From: Podochytrium sp. JEL0797
Taxonomy: Eukaryota > Chytridiomycota > Chytridiomycetes > Chytridiales > Chytriomycetaceae
Reading direction: 5' to 3'
DNA length: 33,723 nt
NCBI GenBank assembly: GCA_027596195.1
Contig: JADGJG010000177.1
Span: forward strand, 1-33,723
Both the position numbers and the translations under genes were made by a program. Each line of letters starts with the position of its first letter. Position 1 is the first letter of the stretch. Below the pieces are notes generated by a model that ran no database searches, was not told where the DNA came from, and was given only the letters and a program-made list of their open reading frames with translations. Below are positions 20,099 through 31,000 of the stretch, piece after piece.

Positions 20099-21038
20099 AT
20101 GGAAGCATTCACCAAGATACGCCAGATTGGCCCCGATTGTTACAACTTGCGTGCGGTATGCAAAAGTGCTTGGTTTTATTCATCCGCTTCGTAACACGTT
20201 CAACACCAGCCCTTCAAAATCGCCGGCTTGTTCGACATTGGCACCCACATGACTTTCATCCGACTCGCCAATGGCAAATTCCTCGTACTCAGTACACTCG
20301 CACTGGACCTCAAATCCATCCAAGAAATCGAAGCTCTAACCAACAAAGGCGCCCTCATCGACAGCGTGATCGCCACGAACCCGTTCCACACGTGCGCATT
20401 CTACGAATTCTACCAACTGTATCCAACAGCGAAATTCTACGGCACACCTCGCCATTTACGAAAGATTCCAAAGATCCCGTGGGTTGGAATCGTTTCGGCC
20501 GTCAACATTCTAAAAAAATTCGAGCCCGACGTGTTCCTCACGATCCCAGCAGGCGCCGAATTCGATTCTCCAACGCCTGAATCGTATAATCATTTTTCTG
20601 GAGTCGTGGCGTTTCATCCGGCTTCGAAAACGGTGATTTGTGTGCGTATTTTCCACTTATTTTCAAACGCGTTCATAATTCATGATTCTTCTTTCCGGGA
20701 TTCAGGACGACTGCTTCGCCTCAACCAGTCCAAAAAGCAGTCTATTTGCACCCACCACCACCAGCCAACCCCACCATGTCGTCTCGTTCCACCCATCCCT
20801 CTCCGGCCCCGCACTCTACAAAACAGTCGAAGCCCCCAAACAACTTTACGACTGGTTGACCAAGATCCTAACAGAATGGGACTTTGAGAATCTCTGCTCT
20901 GCGCATGGGGACGTTCAAATGTGTGGAGGGAAACAGGCACTGCAGAGTGCGTTGGATAAATTCAAACCGACTTTGATGAAGATGGCGGCGGCTCGTGGTG
21001 CTATTTTCGTTGAGGATAGCCAAATACGGCATGAATAA
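20099..21038 (+). CDS. metallo-beta-lactamase-like (DUF4336-type) protein, copy 1
   Basis: Exons 20099-20155, 20210-20641 and 20706-21038 give 273 residues. The pattern fits the DUF4336 branch of the metallo-beta-lactamase fold: FDIGTHMTFIRLANGKFLVL, then VIATNPFHTCAFYEFYQLYP followed by AKFYGTPRH, where the family normally has N-x2-HH and YP-x-A, and a late LCSAHGD motif. Only one His remains at the NPFHT position instead of HH, so metal binding and enzyme activity are uncertain. The copy has an insertion after the last intron (TSPKSSLFAPTTTSQP) that replaces a different stretch in copy 2. It follows the GNAT gene in the same orientation. Likely cytosolic, with no signal seen. Confidence 0.78.
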
Positions 21039-21114
21039 ATACGGACCTAGTTGCGAAATGGGGTGGCGTTGGCTTTCGCCTTTCGGCTTGTGTGTTTGAA
21101 ATTTCAACCCGAAA

Positions 21115-22608
21115 ATGACAACCGGAACGGATCCGGAGAACGCCGCAACTCCTGCTGTCGCCAACGATAAATCTCTGACGCGGGGTGAATCTATTCATCA
21201 GGTGGTCCAACATCCTGCTGCTCTAGAATCACCCAAGAAGTCATTCCTCTTTGACATTGAAACCGTGTTCAGCCTCCCCGCCGAATCAAGGCTTCTCTTT
21301 GCTTCGCGCTTTATCCGCATGTTTGCATACGGATTGATCTCAGTCACTCTCGTTCTCTATCTCACTGAACTCGGACTCACAACGGCACATGCGGGTCTGT
21401 TCCTTTCCATGTCGCTGTTTGGAGATGTCCTTCTTTCGCTTCTCGTGACATCGAACGCGGACTTTTATGGGCGCAAAATCATGCTTCTCGGCGGCTCTGT
21501 TTTGATGCTCCTTGCTGGAATCGCGTTTGGTAAGTGGGGGTTGAATTTGCGATCAATCAAACCCACGATATTTGCACACAAAGGTGTTTACCCGTTATTC
21601 GATCCACTTAACTTCAACTCTGGCCTCTTCTTCTTGCTCATCGTCATTGGTATCCTTGGAGTCATTTCACCCTCCGGAAACGAAGTCGGCCCATTCACAG
21701 CTGTCGAACAATCAATTATCACAAGCCAAATCGTGGATGCTGCTGACAGAACTCCCGTTTTCGCTTGGTACGGTCTTGTAGGCCAGCTTGCCGCAGCTCT
21801 GGGATCGCTTGCCTGCGGTTGGACGTCCACTGCTGTCACCAACAGTGGAAACTCGACTCTCACTTCATACCGCGTAGTTGCAGCGATTTATGGCGGCATC
21901 GCGGTCCTCCTCCTCGTCAATTTCGCGTTCTTATCCAAGAACGTAGAAGCAAAGCCAAAACCAAGCCAAGAATCGATTGACGGCATCAAACCTGTCCTCA
22001 AGAAACGCGGAATCCTCGACGGCCTTAAACTCAAACCCGAATCCCGCGGAATCGTAACCAAACTCAGCCTCCTCTTCACTCTCGACGCCTTCGCCGGCGG
22101 ACTCGTCCAAGCCTCCTTCCTCTCCCTCTACTTTTCGCAAAAATTTGGCGTCAGCGACGCATACCTCGGCCTCCTCCTCTTCGGCACCAACATCTTCGCC
22201 GCCTTCTCTTCCCTCGCCGCAAACTCCGTCGTCAAAAGAGTCGGCCTCATCAACACAATGGTGTTCACTCACCTCCCCTCCAACATCCTCCTCCTCCTCG
22301 TCCCGCTCATGCCGAACCTCACCTGGGCCACCATCATGCTCCTCGCTCGATTCTCCATTTCGCAAATGGATACTGCCCCTCGCAGCGCGTTTGTGGCTGG
22401 AGTCGTACCCGCGGAAGAACGCACGGCTGTGATTGGAATCACGACGATTGTTCGCACTGTGGGGTTGGCGCTGGGTCCTCTTTTGGCGGGGTATTTGGCC
22501 GATGCGGGTCACTTTGATGATGTGTTTATCATTTCGGGAGGGTTGAAGATTGCTTATGATGTTTTGTTGTATGTTTCGGCGAGGCAGACGGACATGGAGA
22601 AGAAGTGA
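21115..22608 (+). CDS. major facilitator superfamily (MFS) transporter
   Basis: Exons 21115-21529 and 21584-22608 give 479 residues. The 54-nt intron (GTAAGT...CACAAAG) is a multiple of three without a stop, so an unspliced message would read through with 18 extra residues in a loop. A hydrophilic N-terminal stretch of about 60 residues precedes about twelve membrane segments, starting FAYGLISVTLVLYLTELGL. MFS motif A appears as SNADFYGRKIMLLGG. A central hydrophilic loop (KPKPSQESIDGIKPVLKKRG) separates the two halves. Motif-like MDTAPRSAFVAGVVPAEERT follows in the second half. The substrate cannot be predicted. It sits between the two GNAT/DUF4336 units, 76 nt after copy 1, in the same orientation. 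Confidence 0.9.
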   Translation: MTTGTDPENAATPAVANDKSLTRGESIHQVVQHPAALESPKKSFLFDIETVFSLPAESRLLFASRFIRMFAYGLISVTLVLYLTELGLTTAHAGLFLSMSLFGDVLLSLLVTSNADFYGRKIMLLGGSVLMLLAGIAFGKWGLNLRSIKPTIFAHKGVYPLFDPLNFNSGLFFLLIVIGILGVISPSGNEVGPFTAVEQSIITSQIVDAADRTPVFAWYGLVGQLAAALGSLACGWTSTAVTNSGNSTLTSYRVVAAIYGGIAVLLLVNFAFLSKNVEAKPKPSQESIDGIKPVLKKRGILDGLKLKPESRGIVTKLSLLFTLDAFAGGLVQASFLSLYFSQKFGVSDAYLGLLLFGTNIFAAFSSLAANSVVKRVGLINTMVFTHLPSNILLLLVPLMPNLTWATIMLLARFSISQMDTAPRSAFVAGVVPAEERTAVIGITTIVRTVGLALGPLLAGYLADAGHFDDVFIISGGLKIAYDVLLYVSARQTDMEKK

Positions 22609-23099
22609 TTTCGAACAATATATATTTTTTCATATAAGGAGTAAGTAAAAGCGGAAGGAGCGCATTTCAGGGCGCGTGCCAACAAAATATCAGCGTATAT
22701 ATGGTCCGGGAGACGTGTTTGGGCAAGCGGAGCCCGAAACGTGCTTGGTTTCTTGTTATTCCGGTGGCTTCGACATTTCCCTTCATCGAGTACTTGTAAA
22801 TTCTTTCAGACCCTCACGGTTATCTCAGCCCATCCCCGAGTACAACTTGAAGACCAGCTAAATTTTTTGCGAGCAGTCGGGCCCGGTCAACCACCACTCG
22901 CTCAATAACGCGTGGAAGTGCAGGGAACTGGTCAGCATACTCTAAATTTTCCTTTTTTTAGGCGATACCTGCAGCAGACCCCAGAAGTTACCCAGGATTG
23001 CGAATATGCTCGTGCACATGTGTGCATCTTATGTTGGATGGAGTGACGTATTTGATTTGGAATCGAGTTGAACTCCAGAATCACTCCAGAATCACTGCA
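22609..23099. other. intergenic region, 491 nt
   Basis: This separates the MFS transporter from the second GNAT copy. No coding frame with support was found. CCAGAATCACT is directly repeated just before the GNAT start (about 23074-23097). No TATA box is obvious. Confidence 0.5.
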
Positions 23100-23781
23100 A
23101 TGCCGAAACTACAACCACTTTTTAACTCCACCGTCCTCCAATGCAATGAGAGCCCGCGCATCAGGCTCACCTTCCCAATGACCGAACAAGACGACGCTGA
23201 TCAGCTCCGATATATCATTTCGCCCGAGTCTTTGAAATATCTGCCAATGATTCCCCCCAACATGACTCTTGCCGATGTTGCTGCTCGAAGAGAGTCACAA
23301 GCCGCCTCTGGAAACTTCAAGGTGTTCAAAATGAACAAGACTGCAACCGGCGAGTTTATCGGATGCTGCGGCTTGTATCGGATGGAGAAGGAGTGAGTTG
23401 CCCCTCCAATGCTTTGTTTGAACATGATCAACTGACTCCAATCTCCTCAGCAATTTCGCTTTCGATTGCGGGCTGGGCATTTTTGCTGAATTTCATCGGA
23501 ATGGCTTCGCCACAGAAGCACTCTTCCTCGTGTTGGACCACGGCTTCACTGATCTCGGATTCAACCGCACCACGTTTGTGACAAACGCCAAGAACGAAGG
23601 AATGCGAAAATGGCTTGAGAATGCGGCAGGGGCCGTGCAGGAGGGATACTTTCGCGAGTCGTGGTTCGATGCCAAGGTGGACACGTGGGATGACAGTGTT
23701 CAATACGGGATTTTGAAGAGCGAGTGGGAGGGAGGAATGAGAGAGAAGCTGTTGGACAAGGTTCGGTCTTACGCAAAATAA
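23100..23781 (+). CDS. GNAT-family N-acetyltransferase, copy 2
   Basis: Exons 23100-23392 and 23451-23781 (58-nt intron, phase 2) give 207 residues. Exon 1 has the same length as in copy 1 (293 nt) and the intron sits at the same codon. The N-terminal half differs at many positions (MPKLQPLFNSTVLQCNESPR against MPELQPLLERTILQVPENAR), but the C-terminal part from GFTDLGFNRTTFVTNAKNEG onward is almost the same in protein and in DNA. Acetyl-CoA loop region: LGIFAEFHRNGFATEALFLV. The substrate is unknown. Paired with the DUF4336-like gene 61 nt downstream. Confidence 0.85.
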
Positions 23782-23842
23782 ATCAAATTGGTTGGAACAC
23801 GTGCTCAGGAAATCTGTCTCGAAATCTCCCCTCTGACTCTCC

Positions 23843-24752
23843 ATGAGTTCCGCCGACAAGCGCACAAAGCTCCGCGATCTCGGGAACGGCTTTTTCAACC
23901 TCCGCGCACCCTTCACTGTGGGATACGTGCTGAATGTGGGCACTCATATGAGCTTCATCAAGCTCTCGTCGGGTCGCTTCGTGGCTCTCTCAACGGTGGA
24001 TCTCGATGCGGATTCCAAGCAAGAGATCGATGCACTCACGGACAACGGGGATCTGATTGAGGCCGTGATCGCCACGAACCCCTTCCACACGATGGCCTTT
24101 GAGGGTTTCCACAAGGCGTATCCAAACGCCAAGTATTACGGCACCCCGAGACACATTCGCAACATCAAGAACGTTGTGTGGTGAGCAATCCGGAGTGTAT
24201 TTACGCTTATCGCAACTCATCAACAATCGCAGGGCCGGGTCCATCGACGAAAACTTGAACAACTGGGCTTCCGAGATTGAACTGAGCATCCCCGCTGGGT
24301 GCGAATTCAACAGCCCCCAGCCGGAATTATTCAACCACTTTTGTGGAGTTGTTGCGCTGCACAAAGCCTCCCGCTTCGTGATCTGTGTGAGTGGATTTTC
24401 TCACGTTTTCGCAACTGATTCTCAACCAAAACAGGACGACGCGTTCGAAACCGTCAAGAACCAAGGTTTCCTGACTTCTCTCGCTTCTGGACTCAAAAAC
24501 GGTGACGTTCGCTTCCACCCGTCGTTCCAATCGCACGGGCTGCTTGCCACCCCAGAAGCACCGCAGCAGTTTTTCGATTGGATGCAGAGACTGATTAATG
24601 AGTGGGACTGGGACAACTTGTGCACGGCACACAGTGGTGTGGTGGTTGGTGGGAGCAAGGAAAAGCTGAGGGAGGCGTTTGTACGCATCACTCCGTTCTT
24701 GGCGTCGGCGGCCAAGTCACGTGGTGGCAGCTTGAACGCCTCCGCACTTTGA
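23843..24752 (+). CDS. metallo-beta-lactamase-like (DUF4336-type) protein, copy 2
   Basis: Exons 23843-24180, 24233-24386 and 24435-24752 give 269 residues. It aligns with copy 1 along its whole length: VGTHMSFIKLSSGRFVALST, AVIATNPFHTMAFEGFHKAY followed by AKYYGTPRH, IPAGCEFNSP and LCTAHSGVVVGG. As in copy 1, one His of the usual pair is absent at NPFHT; AHGD of copy 1 is AHSG here, so one expected acidic ligand is also missing. The intron set differs: copy 1 has an intron after NLRA that is absent here, this copy has one at VVW that is absent from copy 1, and both share the last one at VIC. The introns are 52 and 48 nt. Confidence 0.78.
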
Positions 24753-25099
24753 CCCATTTTAATAAAGGATCTTTATCATCCAATCGGATCGAAGCGATGA
24801 CAGGTGATGCCTGGTTTTGATGCGGCTGCGAGTGGTCATCCAGCATCTGGGCCTCATGTGTATGTATCGAAATCATTATTCGATAGTACACAATTGATCG
24901 GTTTCTAATCATCCTCCGGTGATCCCGGGATGAAGAGATTACAATTGGGCAGCCAATTAGGATCTCATCCGCGTTTGATTGGCGCAAGCAGCAGATTGAG
25001 TCACGCACATGTGCGCGAAAATCTCGTCTTATCGGTGCGAAAACCCAGGCTGTTCCGGCCATTTTTGATCCAGAAAAAATTTAGATTAAATCGAGCCCG
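24753..25099. other. intergenic region, 347 nt
   Basis: Upstream of the large WSC gene. An AATAAA at about 24759-24768 suits the end of the preceding gene. No TATA box or further gene could be supported. Confidence 0.5.
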
Positions 25100-28000
25100 A
25101 TGCTTCGTCGTCTCTTGCTGGCATCGATCGCCTTCAGTGAGATCACCGCATCCGACTGGACTACTGCCGCCGGAGACAGCATGCGATCAGGATACTCGTG
25201 AGTGGCATCATTCGACTTGGCGAGAAATCTGGTTGAGGGGTACAGGGTACAGTGCTGACACTTTCCTTATCAACCAAACAGCTCCACAGCCAACCTCGAT
25301 CCAACGATTGTTTCCGATCACAAGGCCTTCGGACCGCTATTCATTACGAATCTGCCGAACGTCACAAGTCCTTTCGCAGCACAGCCTGTACCTCCTGGGC
25401 CAGTCTATGCCGCGCCACTACTTTATACGCCTCCAGGTCAAAAACAAGGTATGCGTCGACGTTCTCGTTTCGAATGATCATAGGAGCTGCGTTGCGGATG
25501 ACTGACTTGGATGGGTCTGATCCACGAGATCTCCACAATTTTTGTTTGCCGGCGGGAGGCTTGCGTTTTCATTCCGATAACACGATTTTTTGGTTTTGCA
25601 GTTCTCTTTGTTGCGACCATGAACAACAATCTGTATGCCGTGGATGCTGTTGCTGGAACTGTTCTCAGCAGTCGTAGTGTGAATGCCCCTTTCGATCGCA
25701 TCAATGTGAGTCGCTTCGGAGTGAAATCGGAAATCTTGTACCAACCTCCCACTTTAGGATATTCCCGCTTGTGGAGACATCGACTCAAATGTGGGTGTGG
25801 TTGGAACTCCAGTGATTGATCCTGCCACGTCAACCGCATACTTTGTCGCGTGAGTTCCTCGCCTCCACTATTTTGTTCTGACTCACATCCCAGGAAAACA
25901 TATGTGAACCCTGCCATCCACGGCGTCGACAACGCGGACTACGTTTTCCACGCCGTTGACGTCCTGTCGCTCGCTGAGAGACCCGGTTTCCCAGTTTCCC
26001 TTCGCGGCCAACAAAGCCAAAACGATCATCGCAAGTACTTCCAGCCGGGCCGCCAACTCCAACGACCCGGTCTCCTTCTCATGGACAACGCTGTCTATAT
26101 TGGATTCGGCGGAATCTGCGACATGTACAACTACACTGGCTGGATCATGGGTTTCGACAAATCCACGGGAGTGAATGTCGCGGCGTGGACCACAGACTCT
26201 GCAGCTGCGAATACCGGAGGAGCAGGTGTCTGGATGGGTGGGAGCGGACTTGCTTCGGACAGAAGTGGCTCCGTTTTTTTCAATGTGGCCAACGGCAACC
26301 CATCGTACACGTCTCCGATGTCGGGAAGCAGTCCTCCTCTCATGACCGGTCAGTGCGCTATGAGACTCGACGTGCAAGCTTCGCGGCAACTTGCAGCAGC
26401 GGACTACTTTTTGATGTACGACTACGAGCCTCTGAATCTCGTAGACTTGGACTTTGGAAGTGGCGGATTCACCATGTTCCCAAGAACCACTGCATCCGGG
26501 CAACCTGCGTTTGGTGGTCACAAACTCGCAACTGGAATCGGAAAGTCTGGAATTGTGTACGTTATGAATCCAGACAGTCTTGGAGGCTTCATGCAAGGCG
26601 CGAGTAACTCTGACAATGTCATTCAACGCATCACTGGTCCGGGAGTTGTGTTTGGACAGGCAGCAGCGTATCCCGAGGTTCGATTCTTGTTTGCTCCCTT
26701 TTGTTGGTGTTCGGAGACTGATTCTGTGATTTTATAGGAGGGAGGTTATTTCTACTTCTATCCGTCAATTAGTCCGATCCAGGCGTACAAGTACGGTCAA
26801 GACGCGAATGGAAATGCCGAGTTCAACTACGCTGGCCAAACGGACATCACACCCGCGTGGTTCACGGGTAGTCCTATCGTTTCCAGTTTGAATGGCCAAC
26901 CTGGCTCTGGAATCCTTTGGTTTATTGACCGTGCGGGCTTTTTGTATGCGTACTCTGCGGTCCCAAGTGGCGGAAAGCTGAAGCAGTTGTACTCGGTGAG
27001 TTGAATGATACGATTTGGCTTCCCTCTGGCGATTATGTACTGATCTCCCGAATTCAAAGCATTCGCCGGGTCCTGGAACGTACAGCAAGTGGCTTCGCCC
27101 CACGATTGGAAGTGGTCGCGTGTTCACAGTCACAAACGATGGACGCGTTTTTTCGTTCGGCTCTCCGTCGTCTTTCCCCCTCTCTGCACCCGCCACCGCG
27201 TTTGGAACAGTGACAGTCGGCTCTTCTGTTGCCCTCAACGTTACGTTCACGGCCCACATTGCGACGACGATTGTCTCGCTCGCTGTGGGTGACCCCGATT
27301 TCGCCCTTGTTTCGAACCCAAGTTTACCAATGGCCGTGCAACCCAACCAAGTATTTAACTTGACCGTGTTGTTTCAACCAGCCAGCTTTGGCTCATTTGC
27401 GTCTACCCTTCTTGTTGAAACGTCGTCTGGCGCTCCAAGCGAATTCAGCGCCTCACTCTCAGGTGTCGGACAACTTTCTGGTCCTACTTTGATTGTGTCT
27501 CCCAATGTGGTGTCGTACGGAGGAGTTGTTTCTGGATCTGGAGCGGTCAATATCGCCGTTTTGATTTCAAACTCTGGGAATCAGGTTGTCTCGATTTTGG
27601 GATACAGTCTTCCAAGTGCACCGTTTTCGGCCTTGGCCCTCCCACCTGTAAGTAACGGCTTGAATTCATCACACGAATGTTTTGACTAACTTGCAAATTT
27701 CGTCCAGATCGGCATGAATCTTACAGTCGGCGCGAGCGTTTCCATGTCCATTCAGTTTTATCCCACATCAAACGGCGTGTTTTCCAGCTCGTTTTCGGTT
27801 CTCTCAAACGGCGGGAGTCAGACGGTCACCTTGACCGGCATCGGCGCGGCGCCGCCACAGCTGGTTCTCCAAATGCAGAATTTGGACGGAACATACTCTG
27901 TGGACAACTTGAGTATGTCTATTTTCTTCAAATTGTGTTTGTGTGATATTTAACCTCGAATTCCTTGTCAGACATGACCATGGGCTCTCTTTATCCAAAC

Positions 28001-31000
28001 ACGAACCGCACCCTCAACGTGATTATCTCCAACGCCGGAAATAGCACTTTGGTTCTCTCCAAAGTCAAACCACCGCTCACCGGAAACATCTACACGAGTC
28101 CCAGCTCGGTCGTCGAAGGCCAACAACTTCCAGTCGGTGGCCAAATCGTGGTTCCCATCACGTTCCTTCTTCCCCCGTCCAACATCTTGGCCTCACCTCC
28201 AATTCCGTTCAACGCTGTGTTCATCATCAATACCAACGATCCCGTGGCTGGATTGCAAACAATCTCCTTCTCTGGAACCGAAATCTTCAGCCCTCTTGCC
28301 GCGCCATTCCAACGTGCAATGTATCTCGGTTGTTTCACAGACGGCGCGAATGCACGCGTTCTTCCCACTCAACAATGGAATCTCGGAAGTCTCGCCATCG
28401 AAACGTGCTTGAAAGCTTGCACCGCTTCCGGTTTCAGATACGCTGGAGTCGAATTCGGAGTCGAGTGTTATTGTGGCAACCAGCCTCCGCTGGCTGCTGT
28501 TGGAGGTTCGACAGCTTGTACCATGGCTTGCTCGGGAAACTCTGCCGAGGTAAGCCTTGTCAAAACATTGTGTGATTGGATTTTTTGATAACCTGGTTTT
28601 CGACAGATTTGCGGGGGCTCTGCGGCAATTTCTGTTTTTGACCTGACTCCCAATGGGATCGCTACTTCGTCGACTACCGCATCAGCCTCCCTCACCGCGA
28701 CTCCAAGCACATCGCTTTCCGTCACCCCACTACCAACCACGGCTGGTCCATCGAATCCCAGCGTCACAAATTGGAGTTTCATCGGATGCTTCGTGGATTC
28801 CGCAGTGAGCAGAACTGTCCCAACTCAACGCTGGAATCTCGCAAGTCTGACTGTCGAAATCTGCCTTGCGTCTTGTGTGAAAGGAGGATTCAAATATGGA
28901 GGAATGGAGTTTGGAAGTCAATGCTTTTGTGGCAACTCGGTACCAGTTGCCGCGTCTTCGACGGCTTGTACGATGCCGTGCCAGGGAAATAGCACTGAGG
29001 TAGAACGGTATTTCGTTATGGCGTACAAGGAAACTAATTTCTTGTTTCTGCAGCTTTGTGGTGGTGTATCTGCGATCTCTGTTTACGGACCCGGAGTGTC
29101 TGTTCAGAGTTCCTCGCAAACGACAAGCATTCCGACTTTGACAGGTCTGGCGATCGCGGCTTCCACCTCCGTATCGTACAGTTTGAGTACAAACAGTGGT
29201 GCCACGTTGTCTCAATTGGGTTCCGCCTCGTCGACTTCTGTGGGCACTTCGAATTCGACGCTTCCTCCCACGGCTCAACTGACTTCCACCCAAGCTTCAA
29301 TTCCGACTCCTTCCTCAACAAACGCAATTTTGACCGGTTCTTTGCCATCGGCTTCGAGTTATACTTCTTTGACGCTTTCGCCATCGGTTTCCTTCCCTCC
29401 CTCGCCTTCTGCAAGCATCACGAACGGCTCGTCGATACTCACGACATCTTTCACCTCGACTTCCCTTTTTTCGGCTTCGGCTTCGGCGTCTGTGACTGTT
29501 TCTTCAATTTCTTCGAGCTCCGTTATTGCAACGTCAGCAAATTCCACCTCCATCTCAACAGGAGTGTCCCAATCATCCGCGACACCAGTAGTTTCTTTCC
29601 TCACTTCGGCATCTGTGAACACAACTACCGGTTCCTCCAGCATCACGTCATACGGTCCCACGAGCTCGGGTCAGAACACATCTCAAGCGACGGTCATGTC
29701 AACGTTTTCTGCGTCAGCTGGAGCCACATCTTCTTCTACACTCTCGGCGGTTTCGAATTCCGTCACCAATTTCCTCAGCTCAATTTCTTCTCCGACCCTC
29801 CCAACCACCGTCGTGCAGTCGACTCCAAGCGTTGCGACGACGTCGACTCAGGTGGTTCCATACAACCCAACCGTTCCCAATTGGTCGTACCTTGGCTGTT
29901 TCACCGACTCGTTATCCGTTCGAACTGTTGCTATTCAGCAGTGGAATCTTCCGAGTCTCACAGTCGAAATCTGTCTCGCCGCTTGTATTTCTGGAGGATT
30001 CCAATATGGAGGAGTCGAATACGGTAGTGAATGTTACTGTGGATATTCGTTGCCGACCGCTGCCTCGTCGAATGCGTGTTCGATGACCTGTCAAGGCAAT
30101 GCAGCCGAGGTAGGACAATTCGATTCCACTCCGTTTTCATCATGCTGATATTTCTCGACCGTGTTAGCTGTGCGGTGGCCCCTCTGCAATCTCAGTTTAC
30201 GGCCCTGCGGTTTCATCCCTTCAATCTTCGACGGGCGCCAGCCAGTCGTCTGTTACTGTGTTTCCAACATCGACTCCGGCACTCCCAATCAATCCAACCG
30301 TCCCCAACTGGTCGTACATTGGCTGTTTCACTGATTCCTTGGCCATGCGGACCATCCCCACTCAGCAATGGAACCTCGCGAGTCTCACAGTTGAAATCTG
30401 TCTCACGGCTTGCGTTTCAGGAGGCTTTAAATATGGTGGAGTCGAGTTTGGAAGTCAATGTTTCTGTGGAAATTCGTCGCCGACTGCGGCCTTGTCCAGT
30501 TTGTGTTCGATTCCCTGCCAAGGAAATACCGCCGAGGTGAATCATCATGTTACTGAATCGATTTTCCAAGCGACTAATCGTTGATCAGTTATGCGGTGGT
30601 CCGTCTGCGATCTCGGTTTATGGGCCCGCGATCTCGATTCAAAGTTTGACTCCTTCACCGACCACTAGTTCAATTGGTTCGAGCAGTGTGACAACCTCTT
30701 CTGCTTCGTTCTCGTACAGCAATTCGACAACGTCGACCAGCTTAATTCTCAGCACCACGTCTTCGACAATTATCGGGGCCACTACGGCGAGCCCCACGAC
30801 TGTTTCTTCGAGTGTCGCGCCGTCCTCAATCTTGATTTCCTCTGTTTCGGCGTCTGCGATCGCGTCGTCTACAATCCCGTCCGCCTCCGCTGCAACAACA
30901 AGCATCGCGTCATCAACAGTCTCGACTTCCCCCGCTTTGGTTTCTGCGAGCGCAACAACTTCCGTCTTGTCTTCCTCAGTTTCGACTTCTGTGGGTACAG

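Noticed and set aside
21931..22512. 193-aa acidic minus-strand frame
   Set aside because: It is the antisense of the MFS membrane segments, with no splice or start support.
25883..26626. 247-aa minus-strand frame
   Set aside because: It is the antisense of the beta-propeller exon 5 of the giant WSC gene.
29056..30027. 323-aa plus-strand frame rich in Phe and Cys
   Set aside because: It is out of frame within exon 11 of the giant WSC gene, whose own frame carries the WSC signatures and phase-0 splice sites.
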